DNA of 64,000 nucleotides from Elusimicrobiota bacterium (lineage in GTDB: Bacteria > Elusimicrobiota > Elusimicrobia > FEN-1173): the NCBI GenBank assembly GCA_016788905.1, contig JAEURZ010000012.1, positions 23,037 through 87,036 of the forward strand, read 5' to 3'. The notes beneath the pieces are model-generated. The model did no database searches. It worked only from the letters and a program-made list of their open reading frames with translations, and was not told the origin of the DNA. Below are positions 1-8,932 of this stretch, one piece after another. The position numbers were made by a program, and so were the translations under genes. Every line of letters starts with the position of its first letter. The stretch's first letter is position 1.

Positions 1-2813
1 ACCCCCTGTACGATTGTCAGCGAGAACACAATGGCAAGAATTCCCAGCCCCACCCCAGCCAGCGCGGCCGGCACACGTCCTTCCCATACAGAACCCCAAT
101 TCCAAAGGACTCCGATTTCTTCTATAAGCGATGTTCCGAAAATATCATGGCGTCCCAAAAAGTTTTTCAGCGTGTTCTCAGTCGAATTTTTCCATCTCTC
201 CAACAACTCATACGTTGAGGGTTTTTGAAGTATGTATTTCTTTAGATGGTTATTCATTTTCCGATGATCGGCCAACCATTGATTAACTATTTCTTTCGTT
301 AATCGACCTTGAGCATCGAAAGACAATTCACCAACGTGAACGGTCATCGGTCCACGAACATGTTCAGGAATATCACGAAGAATTGTTTTTTCTGTGATTC
401 CTTGAATCACAAGCTCTCGCGTTAACCCTTCCCGCGGAATCTCTTGTTCCAGTTTTTCCATGGCCAACATGATTTGGCTTTCTATCGACACAATACTCAT
501 GATCATCGGCGCGAGAGGTTTCGCCGTCGTATCCAACGCGCGGGTGGCGGGCTGGGGAGGGCTGACCGCATCCGCTGTCTGACCGAATCCCACTCTCCGA
601 ATAGTTCCAAGACCGATGAAACCCAACAACCACTCCCACCCCAGTTCAAAACGCGTGGACAACCGGTTGGGCCACGCCCGCATGGAAGAAAAAGAATCCC
701 TTATTTGGACTTTCAACGGTCTAGACTTAGGAACCGGCCTCACCGAAACATTTCCATACCCAGGAATATCAGCCTGATACTCAGAAAGCAATCCGGACTG
801 CGGGTCCGTTGGAATAAAGAATTTATTCCCCCCAGAGAAGGACACATTCACACCCGTAGGGACAGGGACAGCCTTCGCCTGTATCTGTTCAGGAAAGTGA
901 GCCGGTGTCGATAGGGGCACCTGTGTTGACTGGACACTCAACCCCAAAACAATCGCCACAAGTAACGTCGCGAGTTTCGATGCCAATCCAAATCCTTTTC
1001 CATCCCCAGCGTCCGAGATATTGCCAATCGCCACCATCCGCGGCGTGGGGATATTGATGGTTTCCCCCGCAAAGAGCTTTTCCAAAGGCGCGGGATCCCG
1101 CGCTAAAAGTTCCAGGGTGCGGTGGCCGTCCGGCAGGGTGCCGTTCACTTTCGGGGTGACGACGGCGTAGGAAATATCTTTTTGACGGAGCAGTTGGGTC
1201 AGGCCTTCCGTGTGAAACCCGCCAGCCACCAAAATGGCGGTGTTGCTTTTTTCCGCGACCATTTTGGCCATGAGGTTTTGGACCAGGGCCCCGTTCCGAC
1301 CCAACGCCTGAAGGCAAAATTCCTCAAAGGGCTTCAGAGTCTCCGGCGCAGGGGGGCTTAAAGCTTCCGGCAATCCCGATTCCTGGGCCAACGACTGAAT
1401 GACCGTCCCCACACGTTGAATTTCCGTTTCGTGGGTGATGTGGTACAACCAGTCGGCGGGAGTGTATCCGTGCTGAACCAACCGTTCAAGGAGAGCCAAA
1501 TGGCGCGCCGCCAAGACGATGCGCCGTTCGTCGTTCGTCACAGCCAAACCGTCCTGCACCGACCGTTCCAACGTGCTCAGTTCCGTCAACAGGTCATTGC
1601 GATTAATCTTCTCGGCCAACAACACGTATCGAACATACGCGCTCAGCTGGCTAAACTCTTCCAAATTGATTCCGCTCTGGGAACATAGCTTACGCAGGAA
1701 CCGGTAGTAGTCTCCATAGGAAATCCGACCCAACCGGTACATCGCACTCCGGTCCACCAGTTGAGTAAGGCTCGATTTCGAAAGCCCGCTGACAAGTCGC
1801 TCCAAAAGGACGGCCCGCTCGGATTCAATCCGCTTAAAATCCAGTGAATCTTCCCAGTGAAGGGCGTCCTGCAACAAAACAAGGTTAGGGAAATGGGCCC
1901 GGGACAGCATTGAAGAGCGCAAAAGATAGCGTGTGTACACACCCAGGGGTTCCTTGCGAGAGTGATACCCGGTCAGATGACGGTCAAATTCAAGAAGTTT
2001 TGGCGAAAGCCGCTGGTCTTTTACATCCGCTAAAATCCCCCGGGCTTTTCGGAGAAACGCCTCAACCTCGGGCCGATTTGCAGCGGAATTCTTCACCGCC
2101 GTCACGTTGGCCTTGTAAGCGTCCATGTCTTCCACGCCCCACAACAACGGCATGCGCTTGGCCGTGATCCCCGCGAATTCCGGTCCGCCTAAATACCCTT
2201 CCTCCATAAAATGTTCAGCCACCGCTTTGGTGATATCCGCGTCGGGAAACGATCGAAAGGCTTCCGTGGCGAAAGCCCCCTGGGCCCCTTCCAACCCCAC
2301 CAGGTTAACGCCTCGCTCATCTTGCAACGCCTCAACGAGACCGGCAATGTTCCTTTGGGCTTCGGTCGAATCATGAAGATCTTGGATTTGGATAACGAGA
2401 GGCGCGCCAGGCCGTTTTGACAAAAACACATCCCGCATGTTTCCGTACGGCGCAATGACATCGGCCAACCAACGGGGGAGATCCCTTTCAAAAACAGGAA
2501 TTTTCCCCCCAACCAAATGTTCTTTGGGAGAAACTGGCATGACGGAACTTTCAACCGGCCCATGGAAATCCAGCCGAACCCCACCGGGAAGTTGGGCCAA
2601 AATGAGTGCGTCGTTGGGGCTCGGGAGGGAAGGGGCTGAGGCGTTTGTTTTCCCCACTTTCTGAGCGGCGTTACGGCGCGAAGACCAAAAACTGGCCTCC
2701 GCCGCGTGACAAAAAACCACGTTGGTGGCCCCATAAACAAAGGCCACAAACCCCGCCAGAAATCGCCGAAAAAGGCGGTTGGGCTCAATTAAATGAAAGT
2801 GATTATGTTTCAT
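1..2813 (-). CDS. Exported ChaN/TraB-like domain protein, long, C-terminus beyond left edge
   Basis: The frame is open from an ATG at 2813 down to base 1 without a stop, giving 937 codons, so the C-terminus is missing. Residues 1-40 look like a signal peptide (charged start, hydrophobic core, CHAAEA end). Residues about 140-160 carry IQIQDLHDSTEAQ followed by VNLVGLEGA, and residues about 529-537 carry VAGGFHTEG. These two His motifs (H147, H534) resemble the ChaN/TraB/EreA-like fold, but the family assignment is by eye only. Further hydrophobic segments lie near residues 610-630 and at the window edge (about 915-937), so the protein is probably membrane-attached. The plus-strand giant at 25822 starts with the same domain at almost the same His-His spacing (387 versus 384 residues), so the two are paralogues over this part. 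Only a weak ribosome site (AAGAG) precedes the ATG. Function is unknown. Confidence 0.8.
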   Translation of the reverse strand, partial: MKHNHFHLIEPNRLFRRFLAGFVAFVYGATNVVFCHAAEASFWSSRRNAAQKVGKTNASAPSLPSPNDALILAQLPGGVRLDFHGPVESSVMPVSPKEHLVGGKIPVFERDLPRWLADVIAPYGNMRDVFLSKRPGAPLVIQIQDLHDSTEAQRNIAGLVEALQDERGVNLVGLEGAQGAFATEAFRSFPDADITKAVAEHFMEEGYLGGPEFAGITAKRMPLLWGVEDMDAYKANVTAVKNSAANRPEVEAFLRKARGILADVKDQRLSPKLLEFDRHLTGYHSRKEPLGVYTRYLLRSSMLSRAHFPNLVLLQDALHWEDSLDFKRIESERAVLLERLVSGLSKSSLTQLVDRSAMYRLGRISYGDYYRFLRKLCSQSGINLEEFSQLSAYVRYVLLAEKINRNDLLTELSTLERSVQDGLAVTNDERRIVLAARHLALLERLVQHGYTPADWLYHITHETEIQRVGTVIQSLAQESGLPEALSPPAPETLKPFEEFCLQALGRNGALVQNLMAKMVAEKSNTAILVAGGFHTEGLTQLLRQKDISYAVVTPKVNGTLPDGHRTLELLARDPAPLEKLFAGETINIPTPRMVAIGNISDAGDGKGFGLASKLATLLVAIVLGLSVQSTQVPLSTPAHFPEQIQAKAVPVPTGVNVSFSGGNKFFIPTDPQSGLLSEYQADIPGYGNVSVRPVPKSRPLKVQIRDSFSSMRAWPNRLSTRFELGWEWLLGFIGLGTIRRVGFGQTADAVSPPQPATRALDTTAKPLAPMIMSIVSIESQIMLAMEKLEQEIPREGLTRELVIQGITEKTILRDIPEHVRGPMTVHVGELSFDAQGRLTKEIVNQWLADHRKMNNHLKKYILQKPSTYELLERWKNSTENTLKNFLGRHDIFGTSLIEEIGVLWNWGSVWEGRVPAALAGVGLGILAIVFSLTIVQG

Positions 2814-2821
2814 AGCTCTTA

Positions 2822-2876
2822 TGTTACAAGTAAAAAGTTAAGGTCACCTTAACATCTTGTAACATTGTTGTAACGA
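2822..2876. promoter_or_regulatory. Candidate regulatory region: 17-bp palindrome plus TTGTAAC-type boxes
   Basis: Immediately upstream of the minus-strand gene starting at 2813 lies a perfect palindrome with 8-bp arms and one central base, GTTAAGGTGACCTTAAC on the minus strand (2837-2853). It is flanked by three TTGTAACA-like boxes at 2822-2830, 2857-2865 and 2868-2876. Similar boxes occur upstream of the giant gene at 25822. The arrangement suggests an operator region. The regulator is not identified. Confidence 0.45.
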
Positions 2877-2994
2877 GTTTTTTGGAATCCAGTAACGCAG
2901 GGGGTGTCTCTTTAGCCCTTGAAAGGAATTTCCTTGACCGAGCATCGCCCCTCCAATCCACCGGCAATGCCACCTATCCAGCAGGTTGCACACG

Positions 2995-3043
2995 TTTCTC
3001 CCTCTCCCGCTCGCGGGAGAGGGCCGGGGAGAGGGTGGGGTTT
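2995..3043. repeat. 49-bp GC-rich palindromic repeat, copy A
   Basis: A CTCTCCCGC/GCGGGAGAG inverted repeat is followed by a GGGGAGAGGGTGGGG tail. The element is identical except for one base to 13239-13287, and a related copy lies at 35865-35910. It sits just downstream of the methyltransferase gene ending at 3060, where a REP-like element or a transcript-stabilising hairpin would be expected. Confidence 0.75.
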
Positions 3044-3059
3044 CCGGACACCAGAGTCG

Positions 3060-3989
3060 TTACCTTTTCCTCTGAAAAACATACACCGCGGGGTCCAATT
3101 CAGGGGGCAACACATAGCGGCTCAATGTTTCGTCACGGGCCCAACTAAATTCTTTTTGAAGGGTGTAGTCTCTCCAATTCCCCGCGGCAAAGGAATGGCG
3201 GCTGGCAATCACAATATAGGTTTTTACCGTTGGGAAAGAAAACACCGTCCGTTCAAAATCGTTCCCCGCCGGAGGCCAAGAACAAAGGACCACTTCGGGC
3301 CGATGGGCGGCCAAGGCCGGGCCCACCGACGTTTTTTGAACATGGGAAGGAAACTGAATGGCGTGGGACCAACTGTGGTTATCCATGGCGTGAATGTGAA
3401 CCCCTTTATCCGCCAGAAACCGTGTTAACGTTCCATCCCCAGCCGCAATCTCCAAAGCCGGCGCAGTCCCGATCTTCTGAGCCAATTCTTTCACCAACCG
3501 TGTGGTAAAAAAACAATAAATGCCCTTGGGCTGAACCAGCGGCATCAAGAATTTGCGCTGGGTTAAAAACGGCCAACAAACCCGAAACCACCCATAAGAA
3601 GCGGGCTTTCTTTCCAGCCCCCGTCGAAAAAAGAGCCGTTGCAACACCGTCCCGTTCCACCAATTAAACCGAAGAGGTCCGGTGTCTTTCCCCACCACCG
3701 CCCCAGCCAAAATTTGTTCCATGGCCAAAACCGCCATACGACTTTTGACCAAATCTTTGGTGGCCCCACTGGAATCGACTTTTTTTCCAGCCAATCGCCC
3801 AAGAGCATTGGCCTCAAGCGTGCGCAAATGGGAGAGATGGTCCGCCACCAAGCCCAACCTCCGCTCGCCCAATACCCCCAACAGTTCCGCGGCCGTTTCC
3901 TGCCACCAACGGGGATACCGCGCCTTCAGCCCATCTAACGAGGGATGCCCCGCCAACCACTGAACAACGTCATGGTTCGCCCTATGCAT
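3060..3989 (-). CDS. Putative SAM-dependent methyltransferase
   Basis: This 309-residue protein has a class I methyltransferase-like motif I, LEIAAGDGTLTRFL, around residues 179-192. An acidic/His stretch (HAMDNHSW) follows at the position of motif II. A CSWPPAGNDFE segment lies around residues 235-245, in the place of a motif IV-like loop. The first 150 residues are helical and not recognised. The substrate cannot be told: SWPP is only loosely like the (D/N/S)PPY motif of N-methyltransferases. GGAGGG lies 11 bases before the ATG at 3989, which supports this start. It is a separate unit between the edge gene and the fic gene, with about 285 bases to fic and no evident co-transcription signal. 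The family call is moderate and the function call is weak. Confidence 0.6.
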   Translation of the reverse strand: MHRANHDVVQWLAGHPSLDGLKARYPRWWQETAAELLGVLGERRLGLVADHLSHLRTLEANALGRLAGKKVDSSGATKDLVKSRMAVLAMEQILAGAVVGKDTGPLRFNWWNGTVLQRLFFRRGLERKPASYGWFRVCWPFLTQRKFLMPLVQPKGIYCFFTTRLVKELAQKIGTAPALEIAAGDGTLTRFLADKGVHIHAMDNHSWSHAIQFPSHVQKTSVGPALAAHRPEVVLCSWPPAGNDFERTVFSFPTVKTYIVIASRHSFAAGNWRDYTLQKEFSWARDETLSRYVLPPELDPAVYVFQRKR

Positions 3990-4275
3990 AGGTTACAGTG
4001 CCCTCCACCCGAGACTAACCCCAGATATACATGTAACCCTCGCGAACAAAAATTACAACCCCTGAAGAAAATTAAAATCGATACCCCACCGACACCCGAA
4101 TACTTTAGGTTTCCTCCCAATCAAAAATCCCCCCGTCTCCCAATCTATCCGGGAGGCAGGGGGCTGAACGTTAAATCCAAAAATCTCAATGAGCGCACGT
4201 AAAAAACGAATACTACCCTTTTTATTACCCTCTTTTAGAGGTAATGCCCTTATTCCCTACCCAACGACCACCTTT

Positions 4276-5331
4276 TCATTGTTTATTATCAACTTTCTGC
4301 CAGAGTGCCCCGGGACCCCTTCCCAAACTTTTCAACCTCCGTTTGCTTTGAAGAGATCGGACCACCCGCCGAACCATGTCTTTGCTCACTCCTGGGCAAT
4401 TATGTTCAAGTTGGCCAAGAGTAAATTTTTCTTTTTTCATTCCTTCTATGGCCCCTAAAACAAGGGCCGTCTTGGACCCGCGTGTGGACACGGCCTGTTT
4501 GGCCCGATCTTCAAACTCGCGGTAAGCTCTCCGGAGAATCGATAGAAAATAACTAAACCACGGAACGAAATCGTGTTGAGCCGTATGCCAATGCAAAGAA
4601 CTTTCATGCAAAACCCGATAATAATCCTCTTTCGATTCTTCCACGAGCCGTTCCAAACTGATGTAGCGACCCACTTCAAAATCATTATGGTAGAGCCCGG
4701 CCAATGTCAACAATCGTGAAACGCGACCGTTTCCATCGCGAAACGGGTGGATGCACAAAAAATCAAAAATAAACGCGGCGACCCGGAGCAGAGGATGATG
4801 CTCTCCCTGCTCGACCGAGTGTTGATAGGCCAAACAAAGCTCCTCCACTGCCTGTCGAGTGTGGGCCACCGAGACGGGTTTGAAGCGAATAAGGGGAGGT
4901 TGACCTGAGCGGGCCTCAATAATTTCGTTATCGACTTTTTTCCATTGCCCCGCGTCACCAGCCCCTTCTTGAATGAGTTGATGTAATTTTCTTAGAAGAG
5001 CGGGGGTGAAAAGGAGGGCCTTCCCTTCCGCATGAATAAGATTGAGGGCTTGGCGATAACCAAAGACCTCTTCCTCCGACCGGTCTCGTGGACGGGAAGC
5101 GCCAAGGACCAGCGGACGCAATCGCTCGGGGTCGACAGTCACTCCTTCAATTCGGTTGGAGGACTCGGCACTCTGAATAAGCGCCATTTCTCTAAGGGCG
5201 TTCAGTGTCTGCGGCGATTGCTTAGTGAATAAATCCTGCCGCCCCTGACAACGGGCGATGTCTGTCATCAGCCAAACCGCACCAGATGGAATTGAAAATT
5301 TTGTCAGCCATTGGTCACGGAAAGACATCAT
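4276..5331 (-). CDS. Fic domain protein (probable AMP transferase) with C-terminal winged helix
   Basis: Fic enzymes transfer AMP, or another phosphate-linked group, from nucleotides to protein hydroxyls. The core motif HPFRDGNGR is complete, with catalytic His near residue 195. An N-terminal inhibitory helix motif, SSNRIEG (S-x-x-x-E-G), is present, so the enzyme is predicted to be self-inhibited (class II Fic). The last 60 residues resemble a winged-helix DNA-binding domain, common in this Fic subgroup. The frame is open up to 5418, overlapping the end of leuB. However, GGAG lies 7 bases before the ATG at 5331 (a second ATG follows at 5328), so the start is placed there, giving 351 residues. 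It may be transcribed from the leu operon, since leuB ends only 58 bases upstream. Its target is unknown. Confidence 0.88.
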   Translation of the reverse strand: MMSFRDQWLTKFSIPSGAVWLMTDIARCQGRQDLFTKQSPQTLNALREMALIQSAESSNRIEGVTVDPERLRPLVLGASRPRDRSEEEVFGYRQALNLIHAEGKALLFTPALLRKLHQLIQEGAGDAGQWKKVDNEIIEARSGQPPLIRFKPVSVAHTRQAVEELCLAYQHSVEQGEHHPLLRVAAFIFDFLCIHPFRDGNGRVSRLLTLAGLYHNDFEVGRYISLERLVEESKEDYYRVLHESSLHWHTAQHDFVPWFSYFLSILRRAYREFEDRAKQAVSTRGSKTALVLGAIEGMKKEKFTLGQLEHNCPGVSKDMVRRVVRSLQSKRRLKSLGRGPGALWQKVDNKQ

Positions 5332-5389
5332 CGGGCTTCTCCAATCACTGAGACAGACATCCCCGCCTGAATTACACAGGGATTTCGGG

Positions 5390-6496
5390 TTAAACGTTAG
5401 CGGCGACCCAATCTCCAATTTCGGAAGTGGACATACCCATTTTTCCGGCGGCTTGGCTTTTCATTTTACCGGAATTGAGCAGTTTGATGACCGCGCCTTC
5501 CACCCGTTTGGCGGCTTCCTTCTGGCCCAGGGTGTCCATCATCATGCCACCCGCGCAAATGGCGGCGAGGGGGTTGATCACGTTTTGGCCCGTGTATTTG
5601 GGAGCGGACCCACCAATGGGCTCAAACATGGAAACGCCTTCGGGGTTGATGTTCCCCCCCGCGGCAATGCCCATCCCGCCTTGGATCATGGCGCCCAGAT
5701 CGGTGATGATGTCACCGAACATGTTGTCGGTCACGATCACGTCGAACCATTCCGGATTCTTCACCATCCACATGCAGGTGGCGTCCACGTGGGCGTAATC
5801 GGTTTTTACATCGGAGAAGTCCTTGGCTACTTCGTGGAACGCCCGTTCCCAGAGATCGAAGGCAAAGGTCAACACGTTGGTCTTGCCGCAGAGGGTCAGT
5901 TTTTTTTCTTTGGCCCGTTCCTGGGTCAGCTTGAAAGCGTAACGCAAACACCGCTCCACGCCCTTGCGCGTGTTGATGGATTCTTGAACCGCCACTTCGT
6001 CTGGGGTCCCCTTCTTTAAGATCCCGCCAGCGCCCGTGTAAAGACCTTCGGTGTTTTCCCGCACCACCACGAAATCGATGTGTTCCGGCCCCTTATCTTT
6101 CAGGGGGGTGGCCACGTTGGGGTAAAGCTTCACCGGACGCAAATTGATGTACTGGTCCAGTTCAAACCGCAGGCGGAGCAAAAGACCCTTTTCCAAAATC
6201 CCAGGTTTCACATCGGGATGGCCGATGGCGCCCAAGTAAATAGCGTCCACTTTCCGCAGGTCCGCCAAGGCGGAATCGGGCAAGATTTCCCCGGTTTTTT
6301 TATAACGTTCTCCGCCCAGATCAAAAGGGACCCAGTCGAAGGAAAGATTGAGAGATTTCCCTAACGCTTTCAGAACTTTGAGCCCTTCGTTAACCACTTC
6401 AGGACCCGTACCATCACCGCCCATCACGGCGATTTTGAAGGATGTTTTCGCTGGCTTCGCGGATTGACCCGCTTGGTTGGATACGACAGAACTCAC
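5390..6496 (-). CDS. leuB: 3-isopropylmalate dehydrogenase
   Basis: This is the third enzyme of leucine synthesis: it oxidises and decarboxylates 3-isopropylmalate with NAD. The 368-residue protein shows the family's MGGDGTGPEV start, RENTEGLYTG, the metal/substrate segment VTDNMFGDIITDLG, and the NAD-binding GSAPKYTGQNVINP. RENTEGLYTG is closer to the homoisocitrate/tartrate/isocitrate dehydrogenase side of the family than to the VRELTGG form of classical LeuB, so specificity rests largely on the leuA-leuC-leuD neighbourhood. The start is a GTG at 6496, fixed by a strong AGGAGG six bases upstream. It is the last biosynthetic gene of the ilv-leu operon, 15 bases after the PilZ gene. Confidence 0.92.
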   Translation of the reverse strand: MSSVVSNQAGQSAKPAKTSFKIAVMGGDGTGPEVVNEGLKVLKALGKSLNLSFDWVPFDLGGERYKKTGEILPDSALADLRKVDAIYLGAIGHPDVKPGILEKGLLLRLRFELDQYINLRPVKLYPNVATPLKDKGPEHIDFVVVRENTEGLYTGAGGILKKGTPDEVAVQESINTRKGVERCLRYAFKLTQERAKEKKLTLCGKTNVLTFAFDLWERAFHEVAKDFSDVKTDYAHVDATCMWMVKNPEWFDVIVTDNMFGDIITDLGAMIQGGMGIAAGGNINPEGVSMFEPIGGSAPKYTGQNVINPLAAICAGGMMMDTLGQKEAAKRVEGAVIKLLNSGKMKSQAAGKMGMSTSEIGDWVAANV

Positions 6497-6511
6497 GTGG
6501 GACCTCCTGAA

Positions 6512-6940
6512 TTACACTTTTGAAATATTTTTAGGTGACATGCGATGCAATCGGGTTTCATAATCTTGAACAAACCCTTCGATAACGCTTTGGAATTCGT
6601 GTGGATAGTTTTGAAACTTTAATCCGAAATGATGGGTTTTTGAATACACCCGTTTCCACAACACCCGCGCGGGGAGGGCCAACAGGTTCCGCTTATCGAG
6701 CAAAACATGAAGCACCACGTCTTCCCCTTCGTTCCACTCGCTCGTGGATTCCACGCAGGCACCTGAAATGGACAAATCCAATAGTCGGGAAATCCCCCAC
6801 AAGGTTTTTCCATCCCCATGATAAACTTCCACCACAAAATCCGTGGCCGCCCGACAATCCGCCCGGGGAATCTGCCCCGACGGTCGCCTCCCCTCGCTCA
6901 TTTCCATTACGAAATCATCCCTGGGCACCCCATTGGACAT
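6512..6940 (-). CDS. PilZ domain protein (predicted c-di-GMP binding)
   Basis: This 142-residue protein has both PilZ ligand motifs: RxxxR as RADCR at residues 26-30, and DxSxxG as DLSISG at residues 55-60. A beta-barrel-like pattern follows (GEDVVLHVLL, ARVLWKR, HHFGLKFQ). PilZ proteins bind cyclic di-GMP and pass the signal to motility, secretion or polysaccharide machinery. There is no other domain, so it would act as a small adaptor. Its place between leuD and leuB is odd: the ATG at 6940 lies inside the end of leuD (26-base overlap), which points to coupled translation. An ATG at 6907 would avoid the overlap, but neither start has a good ribosome site. Any link to leucine synthesis is unknown. 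Confidence 0.85.
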   Translation of the reverse strand: MSNGVPRDDFVMEMSEGRRPSGQIPRADCRAATDFVVEVYHGDGKTLWGISRLLDLSISGACVESTSEWNEGEDVVLHVLLDKRNLLALPARVLWKRVYSKTHHFGLKFQNYPHEFQSVIEGFVQDYETRLHRMSPKNISKV

Positions 6941-7532
6941 AAGGCAGTTTGCGCGCCTTCTCTTTCACCGCGTCCATGGCGGAGAGCAACGTCGCGCTGG
7001 AATCCCATGATCCTTCTAAAAAGAGCGCGCGCGAGGACTCCCGCATTTCAACAGAGATCCTCTTCTCGCCAAAAGAAACCGTGAGCGCTTCCACATCCAA
7101 TGCCACGTCCCCCTCGGGGTGGTCCGTCACATAGGCCATGAGGGATCGGACATCGGCTTCTTGGGCCGTCACCGTCGGGAGACCGATGGCCGTGCAGTTT
7201 CCCGCAAAAATTTCCGCAAACGATTCCGCCACAATAGCCCGGATCCCCCAGCGCAGAATCCCCTGGGGGGCGTGCTCCCGGGAAGATCCACAACCAAAGT
7301 TTTTGTTGGTTACCAAAACAGAAGCCCCCCGGTGTTTGGGGTCATTAAAAGGGTGAGGCTTCTCTTTCCCCTGGGGATCAAACCGTTCGTCTTGAAAAGT
7401 GTATTGCCCGATGTCCGCAAACGTCACGCAACGGAGATACCGGGCCGGCATGATGCGATCCGTGTCGATATCGTCCCCCGGAACAGCAACACCCCGCCCC
7501 TTCACGTTTTGAATGACTGTATTGACGCTCAT
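6915..7532 (-). CDS. leuD: 3-isopropylmalate dehydratase small subunit
   Basis: LeuD is the swivelling-domain subunit that works with LeuC to isomerise 2- to 3-isopropylmalate. The 205-residue protein has [15 protein letters not shown] near the N-terminus and the signature [15 protein letters not shown] around residues 78-92. The start ATG at 7532 overlaps the leuC stop by 4 bases, so translation is coupled. It ends inside the start of the PilZ gene. Confidence 0.95.
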   Translation of the reverse strand: MSVNTVIQNVKGRGVAVPGDDIDTDRIMPARYLRCVTFADIGQYTFQDERFDPQGKEKPHPFNDPKHRGASVLVTNKNFGCGSSREHAPQGILRWGIRAIVAESFAEIFAGNCTAIGLPTVTAQEADVRSLMAYVTDHPEGDVALDVEALTVSFGEKRISVEMRESSRALFLEGSWDSSATLLSAMDAVKEKARKLPYVQWGAQG

Positions 7533-8932
7533 AGCATCTCCCTCACATCGGACACGCGCCCCTGAATAGCGGCGGCCGCCACCATGGCCGGACTCATGAG
7601 AAGTGTGCGACCCGTGGCACTGCCCTGGCGACCAATAAAGTTGCGGTTGGAACTGGAAGCGCTAATTTCTCGCCCCTTTAATTTGTCCGGATTCATGGCC
7701 AAACACATGGAACACCCCGCGTTCCGCCATTCAAAACCCGCGGCCCTGAAAAGCTCGTTTAATCCCTCAGCTTCCGCCTGCCTCTGCACCTTTTGGGACC
7801 CCGGCACCACCAGAGCCCGAACCCCCTGGGCCACGTGACGTCCCTTGGCCACCTTGGCCGCTTCACGCAGGTCCGACAATCGGCCGTTGGTGCAGGACCC
7901 AATAAACGCCACATTGATCGGGATATCACGAACAGGCGAACCCGGAGCAAAAGAAGTAAACCGATAGGCCTCTTCCAAACTGGCCCGATCTCCACCCGAC
8001 GACGCCCCCGGCATAGGAAGGTTTTCAGAAACACCCACCGCCTGACCGGGGTTAATGCCCCAAGCCACCTGGGGTTCTAAAGCCGCACCATCCAACGAAA
8101 AGGCATCGGCAAACGCGGCGTCTCTGTCCGACGCCATAGAAAGCCACCAGTCGGAGGCTCGCCCAAAATCGGAATTTTGTGGGGCAAAAGGACGACCGCG
8201 CAAATAGTCCACGGTGGTTTGATCCGGATTGATGTACCCCACCCGGGCGCCCCCCTCAATCGCCATGTTGCACACAGTCAACCGCTCTTCCATGCTCATG
8301 CCCGTAATCGTTTCGCCGGCGAACTCGTAGGCAAATCCAATGCCGCCTTTCACACCCAAAGCGCGGATCACCGCCAAAATAACATCCTTCGCGTAAACCC
8401 CTTTCCCCAGCCGACCCGACACGTGAATGCGTCGGACCTTGGGCCGGGAAAGAGCCAAGGTTTGGGTGGCCAATATATCCCGAATCTGGGTGGTGCCCAC
8501 ACCAAAGGCGATGGCGCCGAAAGCTCCATGGGTCGACGTGTGGCTGTCCCCGCACGCCACGGTCAATCCCGGCTGAGTGAGCCCCTGTTCCGGGCCCACC
8601 ACGTGAACAACCCCTTGCTCGCCCGACTTGAAATCGAAGTATTTGACACCAAATTCATGACAATTCTTTTCCAAAGCGGCCATCATTTCTTCCGCCAAAC
8701 CGTCGGCAAACGGACGGGCCTGATCTTCGGTGGGAATGATGTGATCCGCTGTGGCAAACGTCCGTTCAGGGAAAGCCACTTTCAGCCCTTTCTCCCGAAT
8801 CATTTGAAACGCCTGGGGGCTGGTCACCTCATGAATGAGATGCAACCCAATAAACAACTGGGTCTGCCCGTTGGGCAATTCCCGAACCGTGTGCAGATCC
8901 CAAACTTTATCCAGAAGTGTTTTACCCATCAC
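7529..8932 (-). CDS. leuC: 3-isopropylmalate dehydratase large subunit
   Basis: LeuC carries the [4Fe-4S] cluster of isopropylmalate isomerase. The 467-residue protein has the aconitase-family motifs [27 protein letters not shown] (cluster Cys near residue 345) and [12 protein letters not shown] (two cluster Cys near 405-410). The length matches bacterial LeuC. It overlaps leuA (stop at 8929) and leuD by 4 bases each, so leuA-leuC-leuD form one tightly coupled block. Confidence 0.96.
   Translation of the reverse strand: MMGKTLLDKVWDLHTVRELPNGQTQLFIGLHLIHEVTSPQAFQMIREKGLKVAFPERTFATADHIIPTEDQARPFADGLAEEMMAALEKNCHEFGVKYFDFKSGEQGVVHVVGPEQGLTQPGLTVACGDSHTSTHGAFGAIAFGVGTTQIRDILATQTLALSRPKVRRIHVSGRLGKGVYAKDVILAVIRALGVKGGIGFAYEFAGETITGMSMEERLTVCNMAIEGGARVGYINPDQTTVDYLRGRPFAPQNSDFGRASDWWLSMASDRDAAFADAFSLDGAALEPQVAWGINPGQAVGVSENLPMPGASSGGDRASLEEAYRFTSFAPGSPVRDIPINVAFIGSCTNGRLSDLREAAKVAKGRHVAQGVRALVVPGSQKVQRQAEAEGLNELFRAAGFEWRNAGCSMCLAMNPDKLKGREISASSSNRNFIGRQGSATGRTLLMSPAMVAAAAIQGRVSDVREML

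Noticed and set aside
2189..2788. A 199-codon minus-strand frame at the left end
   Set aside because: It lies in another frame of the long left-edge gene, is rich in Trp, Pro and Arg as out-of-frame translations are, and has no family features.
4200..4260. Hairpin ATTACC-CTC/GAGG-TAAT after the first fic gene as a terminator
   Set aside because: The stem has a bulge and no T-run follows on the relevant strand, so support is too weak.
5258..6019. A 253-codon plus-strand frame opposite leuB
   Set aside because: It is the antisense of leuB with His/Gly-rich composition typical of shadow frames in this GC-rich sequence.
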